Shown here: piece after piece, positions 5,767-14,078 of the stretch
Layout of the letters: the number at the start of each line of letters is the position of its first letter
How positions within the stretch are numbered: the stretch's first letter is position 1
Source of the DNA: Flavobacteriales bacterium UBA2619
GTDB lineage: Bacteria; Bacteroidota; Bacteroidia; Flavobacteriales_D; Sanyastnellaceae
Reading direction: 5' to 3'
DNA: 21,852 nucleotides
NCBI GenBank assembly: GCA_002339135.1
Contig: DDJR01000093.1
Coordinates: 5,059-26,910, forward strand
Notes under the pieces: generated by a model
What the model saw: only the letters and a program-made list of their open reading frames with translations
The model's database searches: none
What the model was told of the DNA's origin: nothing
Position numbers and translations under genes: made by a program

Positions 5767-8007
5767 ATGAATTACACGGTACACAATCAAACAGTAGATC
5801 TCGGTAATGGACGCGAGATCTCAATCGAGACAGGCAAATTAGCTAAACAAGCAGACGGTTCAATCGTATTACGATCTGGAAAGACAATGCTTTTAGCAAC
5901 TATTGTTAGTAGTCAAAACGCGAGAGATGAAGTCGATTTCCTTCCTTTAACAGTTGACTATAGAGAAAAGTACGCTGCTGCAGGAAGGTTTCCTGGTGGC
6001 TTTTTCAAACGTGAAGCAAGACCTTCTGATTCAGAAGTTTTAGTGATGCGATTGGTAGACAGAGCTCTTAGACCTATGTTCCCTGCTGATTATCACGCCG
6101 GGACACAGGTTATGGTTCAGCTCATGTCAGCGGATGATGAAGTTCTTCCGGACAGTCTCGTAGGTTTTGCTGCAAGTGCTTGTATCGCGGTAAGCGATGT
6201 TCCATTTAACGGACCCATCTCAGAAGTGAGAGTTGCTCGCATCGACGGGAAGTTTGTCATCAACCCACATCGTACTGAACTTGAATCTGCTGACATTGAC
6301 ATGATGGTTGCGGGTACGATTGACAGTATCGTCATGGTAGAGGGTGAAATGAGTGAGGTGAGTGAGAATGAAATGGTTGAGGCGATTGAAGCAGCAGCTA
6401 AAGCAATCACGACTCAGTGTGAAGCTCAAATAGCATTAGCTAAAGCAGTTGGAACTCACGGTGTAAGTCGCGAATATTCTCACGAGAATCACGATGAAGT
6501 TCTGAAAGCAAAAGTGTTTGACACTCTGTACCCTACCATGTATGCTGCAGCTCAAAAAGAAAAAACCAAATCAGATCGCAAAACTGCGTTTAAGCAAATC
6601 ACAGCAGATTTCGTTGCTACACTTTCTGATGTAGAGAGCAAGGACAATGCCTTCATGCTCAAGTCATACTTACACGACGTTCAGAAAAAAGCAATCAGAG
6701 ATTTGCTTCTTAACGATGGCGTTCGACTTGATGGAAGAGCTTCCACAGATATTAGAGCTATTTGGGGTGAAGTTGACTACCTACCAAGCTGTCACGGATC
6801 TGCACTCTTTCAACGCGGAGAGACACAAGCGTTAACAACGCTTACTTTAGGAACCAAGCAAGATGAGCAGCTCATTGATGGTGCTTTGGTTCGCAAAACA
6901 GAAAAGTTTTTACTTCACTACAACTTCCCTCCATTTTCAACTGGAGAAGAGCGTCCACTGCGTGGAACAAGTAGACGAGAAGTAGGTCATGGAAATTTGG
7001 CGCTTAGAGCGCTTAAAAAAGTATTGCCTCCCGTTGAAGATTGTCCTTACACAATTCGACTTGTTTCCGAGATTCTTGAATCCAATGGATCTTCATCAAT
7101 GGCAACTGTTTGTGCAGGTACACTTGCACTTATGGATGGTGGAATTAAAATCAAAGCCCCTGTTTCAGGTATTGCAATGGGCCTAATCACAGACAAAGAG
7201 TCTGGGAAATATGCGATTCTTAGTGACATACTTGGAGATGAGGATCACTTAGGTGATATGGACTTTAAAGTGACTGGAACTGAAGAGGGAATTACAGCTT
7301 GCCAGATGGACATGAAAATACAAGGTATTGGCATGGACGTTCTTCGTGAAGCTTTAGACCAAGCTAGAGAAGGCCGTCATCACATTCGTCGTGAAATGAT
7401 GAAAGTCCTAGACAAGCCAAATGAAGACTTTAAGCCTCATGCACCGCGTATTGTTGCTTTCAATGTTCCTGGTGATGCAATAGGCGCTATCATTGGACCT
7501 GGAGGGAAAATTATTCAGGAGCTGCAAGCAGAAACGAATACCAATATCTCGATCGAAGACATCGATGGAGAAGGTCGAGTTGAAATTGCTGCTTCAGACA
7601 AAGCTGCGATTGACGATGCAGTTAAGCGCATCAAACAAATTGCCTTCCCACCGACTGTTGAGATAGGTGAAGTTTACGAAGGGAAAGTGAAAACGATCAT
7701 GCCTTATGGTGCTTTCGTAGAAGTTATGCCAGGAATCGATGGTTTACTTCATGTAAGTGAACTCGAATGGAAACGTGTTGACAATGTAGAAGACATCCTT
7801 AAGGAAGGTGAAAACGTCAAATTTAAAGTTGTAGGACGTGATCCGAAAACTGGTAAAATTAAGCTAAGTCGCAAGGCACTTCTCGACAAACCTGAAGGAT
7901 ATGTTGAGCCAGCAGAACGTCCTAGAAATGACAGAGGTGGTGATCGTCAGCGTGGAGATCGCCGTGAAAGGGGTGATCGTGGTGAACGTCGTGAACGTCG
8001 TGACTAA
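5767..8007 (+). CDS. pnp: polyribonucleotide nucleotidyltransferase (PNPase)
   Basis: PNPase degrades RNA 3' to 5' by phosphorolysis, releasing nucleoside diphosphates, and can add tails in reverse; it forms a trimeric ring and often a degradosome core. The 746 residues contain, in order, a first RNase PH domain (FPGGFFKREARPSDSE region near residue 76-91), the all-alpha linker, the catalytic second RNase PH domain with LGDEDHLGDMDFK near residue 488-500 (metal-binding aspartates), a KH domain (IGAIIGPGGKIIQEL, about 574-588) and an S1 domain (about 632-700). The last 30 residues are an Arg/Gly/Asp-rich low-complexity tail (RGD and RER units), as often seen in Bacteroidota RNA-binding proteins. 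ATG 5767 gives the family start MNYTVHNQTVDLGNGR. It lies 184 bases after rpsO and 69 bases before rpoD. Confidence 0.97.
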   Translation: MNYTVHNQTVDLGNGREISIETGKLAKQADGSIVLRSGKTMLLATIVSSQNARDEVDFLPLTVDYREKYAAAGRFPGGFFKREARPSDSEVLVMRLVDRALRPMFPADYHAGTQVMVQLMSADDEVLPDSLVGFAASACIAVSDVPFNGPISEVRVARIDGKFVINPHRTELESADIDMMVAGTIDSIVMVEGEMSEVSENEMVEAIEAAAKAITTQCEAQIALAKAVGTHGVSREYSHENHDEVLKAKVFDTLYPTMYAAAQKEKTKSDRKTAFKQITADFVATLSDVESKDNAFMLKSYLHDVQKKAIRDLLLNDGVRLDGRASTDIRAIWGEVDYLPSCHGSALFQRGETQALTTLTLGTKQDEQLIDGALVRKTEKFLLHYNFPPFSTGEERPLRGTSRREVGHGNLALRALKKVLPPVEDCPYTIRLVSEILESNGSSSMATVCAGTLALMDGGIKIKAPVSGIAMGLITDKESGKYAILSDILGDEDHLGDMDFKVTGTEEGITACQMDMKIQGIGMDVLREALDQAREGRHHIRREMMKVLDKPNEDFKPHAPRIVAFNVPGDAIGAIIGPGGKIIQELQAETNTNISIEDIDGEGRVEIAASDKAAIDDAVKRIKQIAFPPTVEIGEVYEGKVKTIMPYGAFVEVMPGIDGLLHVSELEWKRVDNVEDILKEGENVKFKVVGRDPKTGKIKLSRKALLDKPEGYVEPAERPRNDRGGDRQRGDRRERGDRGERRERRD
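7982..7999 (+). repeat. two tandem copies of a 9-base unit in the pnp tail
   Basis: GTGAACGTC is repeated exactly at 7982-7990 and 7991-7999, in frame, within the region encoding the Arg-rich C-terminal tail. Upstream, from about 7930, degenerate GTGATCGT units suggest that the tail grew by repeat expansion. Confidence 0.8.
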
Positions 8008-8076
8008 TGCCAAGGTGGCTTTTGGTCAGAGTAACATTGATATAACGTTAACAAGAGGTTAGATACAGAAAATTAA

Positions 8077-8946
8077 ATGAGGCAGCTAAAAATAACGAAA
8101 CAGGTAACCAACAGGGAAACCGCGTCGCTAGATAAATATCTTCAGGAAATTGGTCGTGTTGATCTAATCACAGCTGAGGAAGAAGTTGAATTAGCCCGTA
8201 AGATTAAGGCTGGCGATAAAGCTGCTCTTGAGAAACTAACAAAAGCAAATCTCCGTTTTGTTGTTTCTGTTTCTAAACAATATCAAAATCAAGGTTTAAG
8301 TCTTCCAGATCTGATTAACGAAGGGAACCTGGGTCTCATTAAAGCTGCTCAAAGATTTGATGAAACACGTGGTTTTAAATTCATTTCTTACGCTGTTTGG
8401 TGGATTCGTCAAAGTATTTTACAGGCACTTGCTGAGCAGAGTCGTATTGTCCGTCTACCTTTAAACAAGATAGGCTCAATTAACAAAATCAACAAGGCTT
8501 TTGCTCGGCTCGAGCAAGAATTCGAAAGACCTCCTACTGCAGTTGAACTCGCAGAGTCTCTTGATATGACACTCGATGAGGTCAAGCAAAGTTTGAAGAA
8601 TGCAGGTCGACACGTGAGCATGGATGCACCTCTAAAAGAAGGTGACGAAAGTTCGAGCACGATGTATGATGTACTTCGGTTGGGTGATTCTCCTTCACCG
8701 GATGATGCTTTAATGACAGAAAGTTTGAGGAAAGAGATTGAAAGATCATTAAGAACTCTAACTCCTCGTGAAGCTGATGTTATTCGACTTTACTTTGGGC
8801 TCAATGGCGAGCATCCGATGACTTTAGAAGAAATCGGAGAGCGATTCGACCTGACTCGTGAAAGAGTTAGACAAATTAAAGAGAAAGCGATTCGAAGACT
8901 TAAGCACACCTCGAGAAGTAGAATTCTTAAAGGTTATTTGGGTTAA
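8077..8946 (+). CDS. rpoD: primary RNA polymerase sigma factor (sigma-70/SigA)
   Basis: This 289-residue protein directs RNA polymerase to housekeeping promoters. It lacks region 1.1 and starts MRQLKITKQVTNRETASLDKYLQEIG-like with region 1.2 (about 17-45). Region 2 includes NLRFVVSVSKQYQNQGLSLPDLINEGNLGLIKAA and the DNA-contact helix FKFISYAVWWIRQSILQALAEQSR (about 94-125, regions 2.3-2.4). Region 3 follows, and region 4.2 is TLEEIGERFDLTRERVRQIKEKAIRRLKH (about 249-277). The short form and this N-terminus are typical of the Bacteroidota housekeeping sigma, known to use TTTG/TAnnTTTG promoters, which agrees with the elements seen around this window. ATG 8077 is preferred because the family start is conserved. 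Its own promoter was not identified with confidence; it may be co-transcribed with pnp. Confidence 0.97.
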   Translation: MRQLKITKQVTNRETASLDKYLQEIGRVDLITAEEEVELARKIKAGDKAALEKLTKANLRFVVSVSKQYQNQGLSLPDLINEGNLGLIKAAQRFDETRGFKFISYAVWWIRQSILQALAEQSRIVRLPLNKIGSINKINKAFARLEQEFERPPTAVELAESLDMTLDEVKQSLKNAGRHVSMDAPLKEGDESSSTMYDVLRLGDSPSPDDALMTESLRKEIERSLRTLTPREADVIRLYFGLNGEHPMTLEEIGERFDLTRERVRQIKEKAIRRLKHTSRSRILKGYLG

Positions 8947-8959
8947 ATCCTGAATCATT

Positions 8960-8994
8960 AAAAAAAAAAGCACTCAATTGGGTGCTTTTTTTTT
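8960..8994 (+). terminator. rho-independent terminator after rpoD
   Basis: GCACTC (8970-8975) pairs with GGGTGC (8980-8985) around loop AATT with one G-T pair. The stem is extended by an A tract (8960-8969) against a T tract (8986-8994). It starts 14 bases after the rpoD stop. The A tract on the other flank could make it work in both directions. Confidence 0.92.
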
Positions 8995-9056
8995 ACCCTA
9001 TACTTAATTGTTTAATTCTAAGGGCATCATTTTTTATGCGAACTGAAGATATCATA

Positions 9057-9066
9057 CCCCCCCCCC
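9057..9066. repeat. ten-C homopolymer in the rpoD-lipoprotein spacer
   Basis: A run of ten C residues in otherwise very AT-rich DNA. The 8995-9174 spacer holds no convincing gene; the only ORF across the run is a 17-codon stretch from ATG 9036. The tract lies about 109 bases upstream of the -33 box of the lipoprotein gene, so it is outside the promoter core. Confidence 0.9.
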
Positions 9067-9070
9067 TGAA

Positions 9071-9101
9071 AATAAATCAGATTGTTTAAGACAATAAATC
9101 A
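9071..9101. repeat. direct repeat flanking an inverted repeat
   Basis: AATAAATCA occurs at 9071-9079 and again at 9093-9101, 22 bases apart. ATTGT (9081-9085) and ACAAT (9091-9095) form a short inverted repeat in the interval. This could be a protein-binding site upstream of the lipoprotein gene or a chance feature of AT-rich DNA. Confidence 0.3.
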
Positions 9102-9174
9102 AGAAATCACACATTATAAATAATGAACATGCTTGTCAAAGTATAAAATTTAAAAGGATTTCATAGAGGAATCG

Positions 9175-9202
9175 TTTGATTAAGTAAAGATGTTCATATT
9201 TG
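9175..9202 (+). promoter_or_regulatory. promoter of the beta-helix lipoprotein gene
   Basis: TTTG (9175-9178) as -33 box, a 16-base spacer and CATATTTG (9195-9202) as -7 box (one mismatch to TAnnTTTG). The element ends exactly four bases before ATG 9207, so transcription probably begins at or next to the start codon. Confidence 0.6.
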
Positions 9203-9206
9203 CACT

Positions 9207-10766
9207 ATGAGTAATAGAATTCGACTGTTGTTTGTGATTGTAAATATCCTTGTTTGGGCAACAGTTCAAGGATGTACAAAAATCACATATACAACTGACA
9301 CGAATTCAAAACTTGAGTTCTCCAAGGATACACTGTTATTTGACTCGGTCTTTACAACTATAGGGTCTGTCAGTCTTTATTTATCAGTGATTAACTCCCA
9401 TGACCAAGCATTGCTTCTTGATGAAATTGAGTTAGTAGGCGGTGAGAATAGCAGCTACAGAATCAACATTAACGGACAAGGTTTAAATTCTTTAGGTGAG
9501 GAAATTCTAGGAGTGGAAGACGTAACTATTTTGCCAAACGACAGTCTGTTTATTTTTGTAGAAGTTACAGTTGACCCTACAAATTCCTCTTCTGATTTTA
9601 TTGATCAGGACCGACTTCGATTTAGGGTCAATGGCAATGATCAGTTTGTAGAGTTAATCTCTTATGGGCGCAATGCGGTATTCCATTACCAGCCTGGAAA
9701 CTGGTTCAATTACAACAACCCTCCTGAAAACATACTTGAATGTGATGAAGTTTGGAACAGTGACTTGCCCCATGTGATCTATGGACCTATCAGGGTTTCT
9801 CCAGGATGTTCTCTAACAATTGAAGCTGGTGCTGAAATTTATGTCCATTCTGGAAGTGGAATTTGGGTGCAAGGTGGAAGTCTCAATGTTGAAGGCACAC
9901 TAGAAGAGAAAGTCATCTTTCAAGGTGATCGATTGAGTTCTTCTTTTCAAGACTATCCGGGTCAGTGGGGATTAGAGTTTCCCCTTGAATTTCAATACGA
10001 AGGTGAAAATATTTATTACTCAGTAAGCAGGGGAGGAATTTGGCTTGATCGTTCCACCAACTCGACGATAAATCATGCCATAATTAAGAATGCTGGGATT
10101 GGGATTTGGGTAGACAGCTTGGGGCAAGGCGCCGAGTATGCATTAACCTTATCGAATACACAGATTTCCAATATGTCCTCCATAGGTCTTTTATCACAAG
10201 GTGGTTATATCCAAGGAATAAACAACCTCATCGCAGATTGTGGGGAAACATGTGGAGCCTTTACTTTGGGCGGGAAAATAGTCATGCATTTAAGCACATT
10301 CGCGAACTATTGGGTTGGTGGTTCTGTGAGGCAAGGGAGCTCTGTTTACATCAATGATTGGTACGAAAGTTCGGGTGACATCATTCAACACAGGCCCTTT
10401 GAAGAAGGAACTGAGTTTAGAAATTGTCTGATATGGGGGAACAATGCAGAAGTAACTGATTTTGATGAGCTGATCTCTAACTTATACATTCCAAGTATGT
10501 ATTCAAGTCCTTTGTTCAGTTCTTGTGGTGTAGATGTTCAAGATGAAGATTTCCCCAACTTTCTCTTGGATGCAAATTGCACATCAGATGTTGAGCCTGA
10601 CTTTGTATCCATTGCAAATAGAGACTTCCATTTGAATGGCAACAGTACTGTTTGGCAAGGTGTTTCATCATCACCACCATTCGCAGCATCAGAGGTGTCT
10701 AAGGATTTAGACGGACAACCTAGATCGACATTCAGCCCAGATAGAGGTTGTTTTGAAAGACCCTAA
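9207..10766 (+). CDS. right-handed beta-helix lipoprotein
   Basis: A 519-residue exported protein. Residues 1-22 form a signal peptide ending in VQGC with Cys23 as the lipidation site, so it should be anchored in the outer membrane. Residues about 30-165 resemble an Ig-like/choice-of-anchor region common in Bacteroidota (KLEFSKDTLLFDSVFTTIGSVSLYL, then NDSLFIFVEVTVDPT). Residues about 190-460 contain the repeated coils of a right-handed parallel beta-helix (ISPGCSLTIEAGAEIYVHSGSGIWVQGG-like, then repeated INHAIIKNAGIGI and ISNMSSIGLLSQGG units). The C-terminus KDLDGQPR...SPDRGCFE matches the usual closing motif of such helices (DxDGxPR...DxGAxE), with Cys in place of Ala. No catalytic residues can be assigned. 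It precedes the ABC transporter on the same strand by 58 bases. Function is unknown; surface or cell-envelope role is inferred. Confidence 0.85.
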   Translation: MSNRIRLLFVIVNILVWATVQGCTKITYTTDTNSKLEFSKDTLLFDSVFTTIGSVSLYLSVINSHDQALLLDEIELVGGENSSYRININGQGLNSLGEEILGVEDVTILPNDSLFIFVEVTVDPTNSSSDFIDQDRLRFRVNGNDQFVELISYGRNAVFHYQPGNWFNYNNPPENILECDEVWNSDLPHVIYGPIRVSPGCSLTIEAGAEIYVHSGSGIWVQGGSLNVEGTLEEKVIFQGDRLSSSFQDYPGQWGLEFPLEFQYEGENIYYSVSRGGIWLDRSTNSTINHAIIKNAGIGIWVDSLGQGAEYALTLSNTQISNMSSIGLLSQGGYIQGINNLIADCGETCGAFTLGGKIVMHLSTFANYWVGGSVRQGSSVYINDWYESSGDIIQHRPFEEGTEFRNCLIWGNNAEVTDFDELISNLYIPSMYSSPLFSSCGVDVQDEDFPNFLLDANCTSDVEPDFVSIANRDFHLNGNSTVWQGVSSSPPFAASEVSKDLDGQPRSTFSPDRGCFERP

Positions 10767-10780
10767 AGGAAACTTCTTTG
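10752..10780 (+). promoter_or_regulatory. possible promoter of the ABC transporter gene
   Basis: TTTG at 10752-10755, a 17-base spacer and CTTCTTTG at 10773-10780 give a partial -33/-7 match. The -33 box falls inside the end of the lipoprotein gene. The leader would be about 40 bases. The TA of the -7 box is missing, so confidence is limited. Confidence 0.35.
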
Positions 10781-10824
10781 CATCTCTCACGTATAAGACG
10801 TATTGATTGTAAAATTCAAGATTG

Positions 10825-13692
10825 ATGACTACTGGTATATTAGATGCTCTAACTCAACTTTTCGCCCTTTTTGCTTCAGGTCGTACAGAAAAAGAAGAAA
10901 AGGCTGGAAGACAAGCGACCAACAGATACCTCTCTTTTCGTTTGTCAAAATCCGTTGTAGAAAAGTATTTAGAGAGTTATGACTCGCATATAGAAACATT
11001 TAGATTAAAAGAAAATAGCGGGGAATCATCTGAAGCAAAGCGACTGTCAAAACTGTCAACAAAACTTTTAAGAACGTGTTCTAGAATTAACAAGGAACTC
11101 TCTCAAAGAGACAAATCGGTCGTGTATTTAAGACTGCTTGAGTTTGTTCATTCAACTGACGCAAACTCCAACTCACAGGCATTTCTAGAAGCAGTAGCTT
11201 CTTCATTTTTACTGAAAGAAATTGACGTATCGTGCATTCATTCCCTTTTGGATGTGGAAACAACGCCAGTGAATGTTGCTGATGGTGTATTTTTAGCAGG
11301 AAATTTAATGTGTTGCCGACTCTCAAATAACTCTCTTTTTTTAGTTAAGAATTCGGGAAATGAAGTCATTTCATTAAACAACCAACCCGTTAAAAACAGG
11401 TCCATTCTTGTCATGGCTCCTGGTTCAGTTATTAAAATTGAAAACAAGTCTAGGGTTTTCTTTAGTGATTTACTAAGACAGTGTCTAGATGTGCCTGAAG
11501 TGCCTAAAATTGATTTTACTGCCTCTGGCATAAGTCACTACTTTAATTACCCTCAGGAGCAAGCTCTTCATGAATTACATCTAAAGGAAAGAGAAGGAAG
11601 CCTTGTGGGAATAATGGGTGGAAGTGGAAGTGGTAAATCGACTCTGTTGGATATCTTGAATGGTACGATAAAACCATCGTTCGGAGAAGTGCTTCTCAAT
11701 GGCATCAACATACACGAAGATGCATCTAAAACACATGGCATCATTGGGCATATTGCTCAAGAAGATGCACTTATCGCAGAACTTAGTGTAAGAGAAAATC
11801 TATATTACAGTGCCAAGTTAACATTCGGCGAACTCTCCAACCACGAAATTAATGAAAAGGTAGACGCAACATTAACGAGTTTGGGGCTTTGGGAAATTAA
11901 GGCTTTACGGGTTGGGTCAACTCTTGACAAGACAATCTCTGGTGGCCAAAGAAAAAGACTCAATATCGCTCTAGAATTAATCAGAGAACCACTCGTTTTG
12001 TTTGTTGATGAGCCAACTTCGGGTTTATCAAGTTATGACAGTATCCAGATTATGGATCTGCTTAAAGAGTTGTCGCATGGAGGAAAACTCATTTTTGCTG
12101 TCATTCACCAACCTTCATCAGATATATTTAAACTGTTTGACAAGCTTTTACTTTTAGACTTAGGTGGATATCCCATTTACTATGGAGAACCTACGTCGAT
12201 TATTCCATATTTTAAAAACATTACAAATCAAGTAGATCCAAATCAAGCAAGTTGCATACAATGCGGTAATATCAATCCTGAACAAATTTTTACAACCATA
12301 GAGACTCGTGAAATTGATGAATTTGGAAACCTTTCTAACAACAGAATAGTTAGCCCAAAGGAGTGGAATCAATTTCACCATAAAGACTCCAATGGAAGCA
12401 CAACTCAAGAAATCAAAAAATTAAATTTTAAACAACTTGAACCGACCAATTTCACTCCTTCTGGACGTTCACAATTCACAAGTTTTTTTAAGAGAGATTT
12501 GTTTGCAAAACTTAAAAATCGTCAGTACGTTTTAGTTAATCTTCTTGAAGCTCCTATGCTAGCTGCACTTCTGGCACTCTTCATGAAATACACTCCTGAA
12601 AATGGCAGTTACAATTACAGCACAAGTGAAAACATTCCACAGTTTTTATTTATTTCTGTTATCATCTCATTTTTCTTGGGACTTAGTGTAAGCGCTGAAG
12701 AAATTCTTAGAGACAAAACCATCCTAAAACGCGAACGTTTTTTATTTCTAAAATGGGGCAGATATTTACAAGCAAAAATATCAGTTTGTTTATTAGCATC
12801 AATGCTTCAAACAATAGGTTTTGTTGCTGTTTCACATTTAATTTTAGAAATTCCAGGATTGTTTTGGATGCATATACTTGTTTTATTCAGTGTGTCCACG
12901 TTTGGAAATTTAATCGGATTAAATATTTCAGCAATGTTTAAGTCTGCAAAAATTATTTATATGATCATTCCTCTTCTCGTCATCCCTCAAATTATTTTTG
13001 GAGGTGCTATCATTAGGTTCGATCGATTTAATCAGTGGTTCTCCCATGACACACACGTTCCTTTCATAGGTGATTTAATGGTCTCAAGATGGGCCTTTGA
13101 GGCTCTTGCTGTTCATGCTTACAGAAACAACAATTACGAAAAAAACTTTGTGCAATTTGATGATGTTGTTACCCAGACTGCATGGAGAAGAGATTTCTGG
13201 TTGGATGAAATTTGCAATTCATCAAGAGATGTTGCATGGGTGCAACGAGAGTGGGAGAGAGCTAGCAGTGAATTGCAAGCTTTGTCGATTTCACCTCCTC
13301 AAGCGGGGAAGGAACATGAGAAAGCTTGGAAAGATGCGTTTAACACAGCATATCATCAAGCTTTTAGGGGGAAAGATGAAATGAAGGCTATGCTTCTTGA
13401 TCAAGAAAGTCTCAAATTGTTAAAGGAAAAAAACCACAACAACGAGATTGCTGAATGGGTATTGCAAGAAGAAAGAACTGTTAGAATTGTTAATCTGGAG
13501 CAGGGATTAAGTCCAACTTCTTCACCCATTCATCACCATACCCATGATGTTTCAGGATGGAACGCTCCTTATTATTCAGCTTCTAAGAGTCTGTTGGGGG
13601 AAAATGTCAGAACTCCTTTATACAACGTTTTTTGTCTGTGGTTGATGACAGCAATAGCATGGGTGATTTTAAGGTGCAAGCGAATGCAATAA
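10825..13692 (+). CDS. ABCG-like ABC transporter with TerB-like and FHA-like N-terminus
   Basis: A 955-residue half-transporter with ATPase before membrane domain, the ABCG (White) order. Residues 1-130 are charged and helical and resemble a TerB-like domain (INKELSQRDKSVVYLRLLEFVHS). Residues about 150-220 resemble an FHA-like beta domain (NSLFLVKNSGNEVISLNNQPV). The ATPase has Walker A G265-S272 (GGSGSGKS), signature S372-R378 (SGGQRKR), Walker B ending F393-P397 (FVDEP) and switch His428. Membrane helices lie near 568-588, 605-630, 650-705 (two), 710-733 and 932-951. A soluble loop of about 200 residues separates the last two and holds HHHTH near residue 900. It probably exports a lipid or other substrate, or acts on the envelope; the substrate is unknown. 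The frame is open from TTG 10822, but ATG 10825 is preferred. It converges on siaC with 16 bases between the stops. Confidence 0.88.
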   Translation: MTTGILDALTQLFALFASGRTEKEEKAGRQATNRYLSFRLSKSVVEKYLESYDSHIETFRLKENSGESSEAKRLSKLSTKLLRTCSRINKELSQRDKSVVYLRLLEFVHSTDANSNSQAFLEAVASSFLLKEIDVSCIHSLLDVETTPVNVADGVFLAGNLMCCRLSNNSLFLVKNSGNEVISLNNQPVKNRSILVMAPGSVIKIENKSRVFFSDLLRQCLDVPEVPKIDFTASGISHYFNYPQEQALHELHLKEREGSLVGIMGGSGSGKSTLLDILNGTIKPSFGEVLLNGINIHEDASKTHGIIGHIAQEDALIAELSVRENLYYSAKLTFGELSNHEINEKVDATLTSLGLWEIKALRVGSTLDKTISGGQRKRLNIALELIREPLVLFVDEPTSGLSSYDSIQIMDLLKELSHGGKLIFAVIHQPSSDIFKLFDKLLLLDLGGYPIYYGEPTSIIPYFKNITNQVDPNQASCIQCGNINPEQIFTTIETREIDEFGNLSNNRIVSPKEWNQFHHKDSNGSTTQEIKKLNFKQLEPTNFTPSGRSQFTSFFKRDLFAKLKNRQYVLVNLLEAPMLAALLALFMKYTPENGSYNYSTSENIPQFLFISVIISFFLGLSVSAEEILRDKTILKRERFLFLKWGRYLQAKISVCLLASMLQTIGFVAVSHLILEIPGLFWMHILVLFSVSTFGNLIGLNISAMFKSAKIIYMIIPLLVIPQIIFGGAIIRFDRFNQWFSHDTHVPFIGDLMVSRWAFEALAVHAYRNNNYEKNFVQFDDVVTQTAWRRDFWLDEICNSSRDVAWVQREWERASSELQALSISPPQAGKEHEKAWKDAFNTAYHQAFRGKDEMKAMLLDQESLKLLKEKNHNNEIAEWVLQEERTVRIVNLEQGLSPTSSPIHHHTHDVSGWNAPYYSASKSLLGENVRTPLYNVFCLWLMTAIAWVILRCKRMQ

Positions 13693-13708
13693 CACAAAGC
13701 AGATTGGG

Positions 13709-14077
13709 TTATCCTCCTGTTACCAGTAACTTAAATGGAAGATTTATAATAGCATCATAATCTTCTCCTGCTTCAAGCATATCCTCATCATCTTCTTCGT
13801 AATACCAATTAACATGTGCAACTACATTGGAAGATTCTATTCTTTTAAGAAGGTCCATCAAACACTTCGATGAACTTGTGTTGAAGTATTCTAAATTGAT
13901 ATTCACTTCTACAACTCCTTCTGAACTGCATAAATGGTCAGTCCATGTAATTAATGATGAATAAAAATCAATTGAGTTTTCTGGGATACTTCTGCCTGAA
14001 AGACTTAAAGTCCTTGATTCTGAATCAAATAATACCCTAGGAGTTTTAGGTGTTCCTGCTATAAAAATATTCTCCAT
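13709..14077 (-). CDS. siaC: SiaC-family regulatory phosphoprotein (DUF1987)
   Basis: In Pseudomonas the SiaC protein is phosphorylated by SiaB and dephosphorylated by SiaA; unphosphorylated SiaC activates the diguanylate cyclase SiaD. This 122-residue product has the family signature: TPKTPRVLF near the start, then YFNTSSSK (residues 64-71), where Thr67 matches the phosphorylated threonine, and the acidic end WYYEEDDEDMLEAGEDYD followed by LPFKL. The ATG at 14077 lies one base after the siaB stop, so the two genes form a siaB-siaC operon and are probably translationally coupled. No siaA phosphatase or siaD cyclase is visible in the window, so the output partner is unknown. Confidence 0.9.
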   Translation of the reverse strand: MENIFIAGTPKTPRVLFDSESRTLSLSGRSIPENSIDFYSSLITWTDHLCSSEGVVEVNINLEYFNTSSSKCLMDLLKRIESSNVVAHVNWYYEEDDEDMLEAGEDYDAIINLPFKLLVTGG

Positions 14078-14078
14078 T

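Noticed and set aside
8011..8024. GCCA/TGGC hairpin followed by TTTT after pnp as a terminator
   Set aside because: Only four base pairs with a three-base loop; too weak to claim separation of pnp from rpoD.
9036..9089. 17-codon ORF crossing the ten-C run, which would shift frame with tract length
   Set aside because: Too short, no initiation signal, and no similarity to a known leader peptide.
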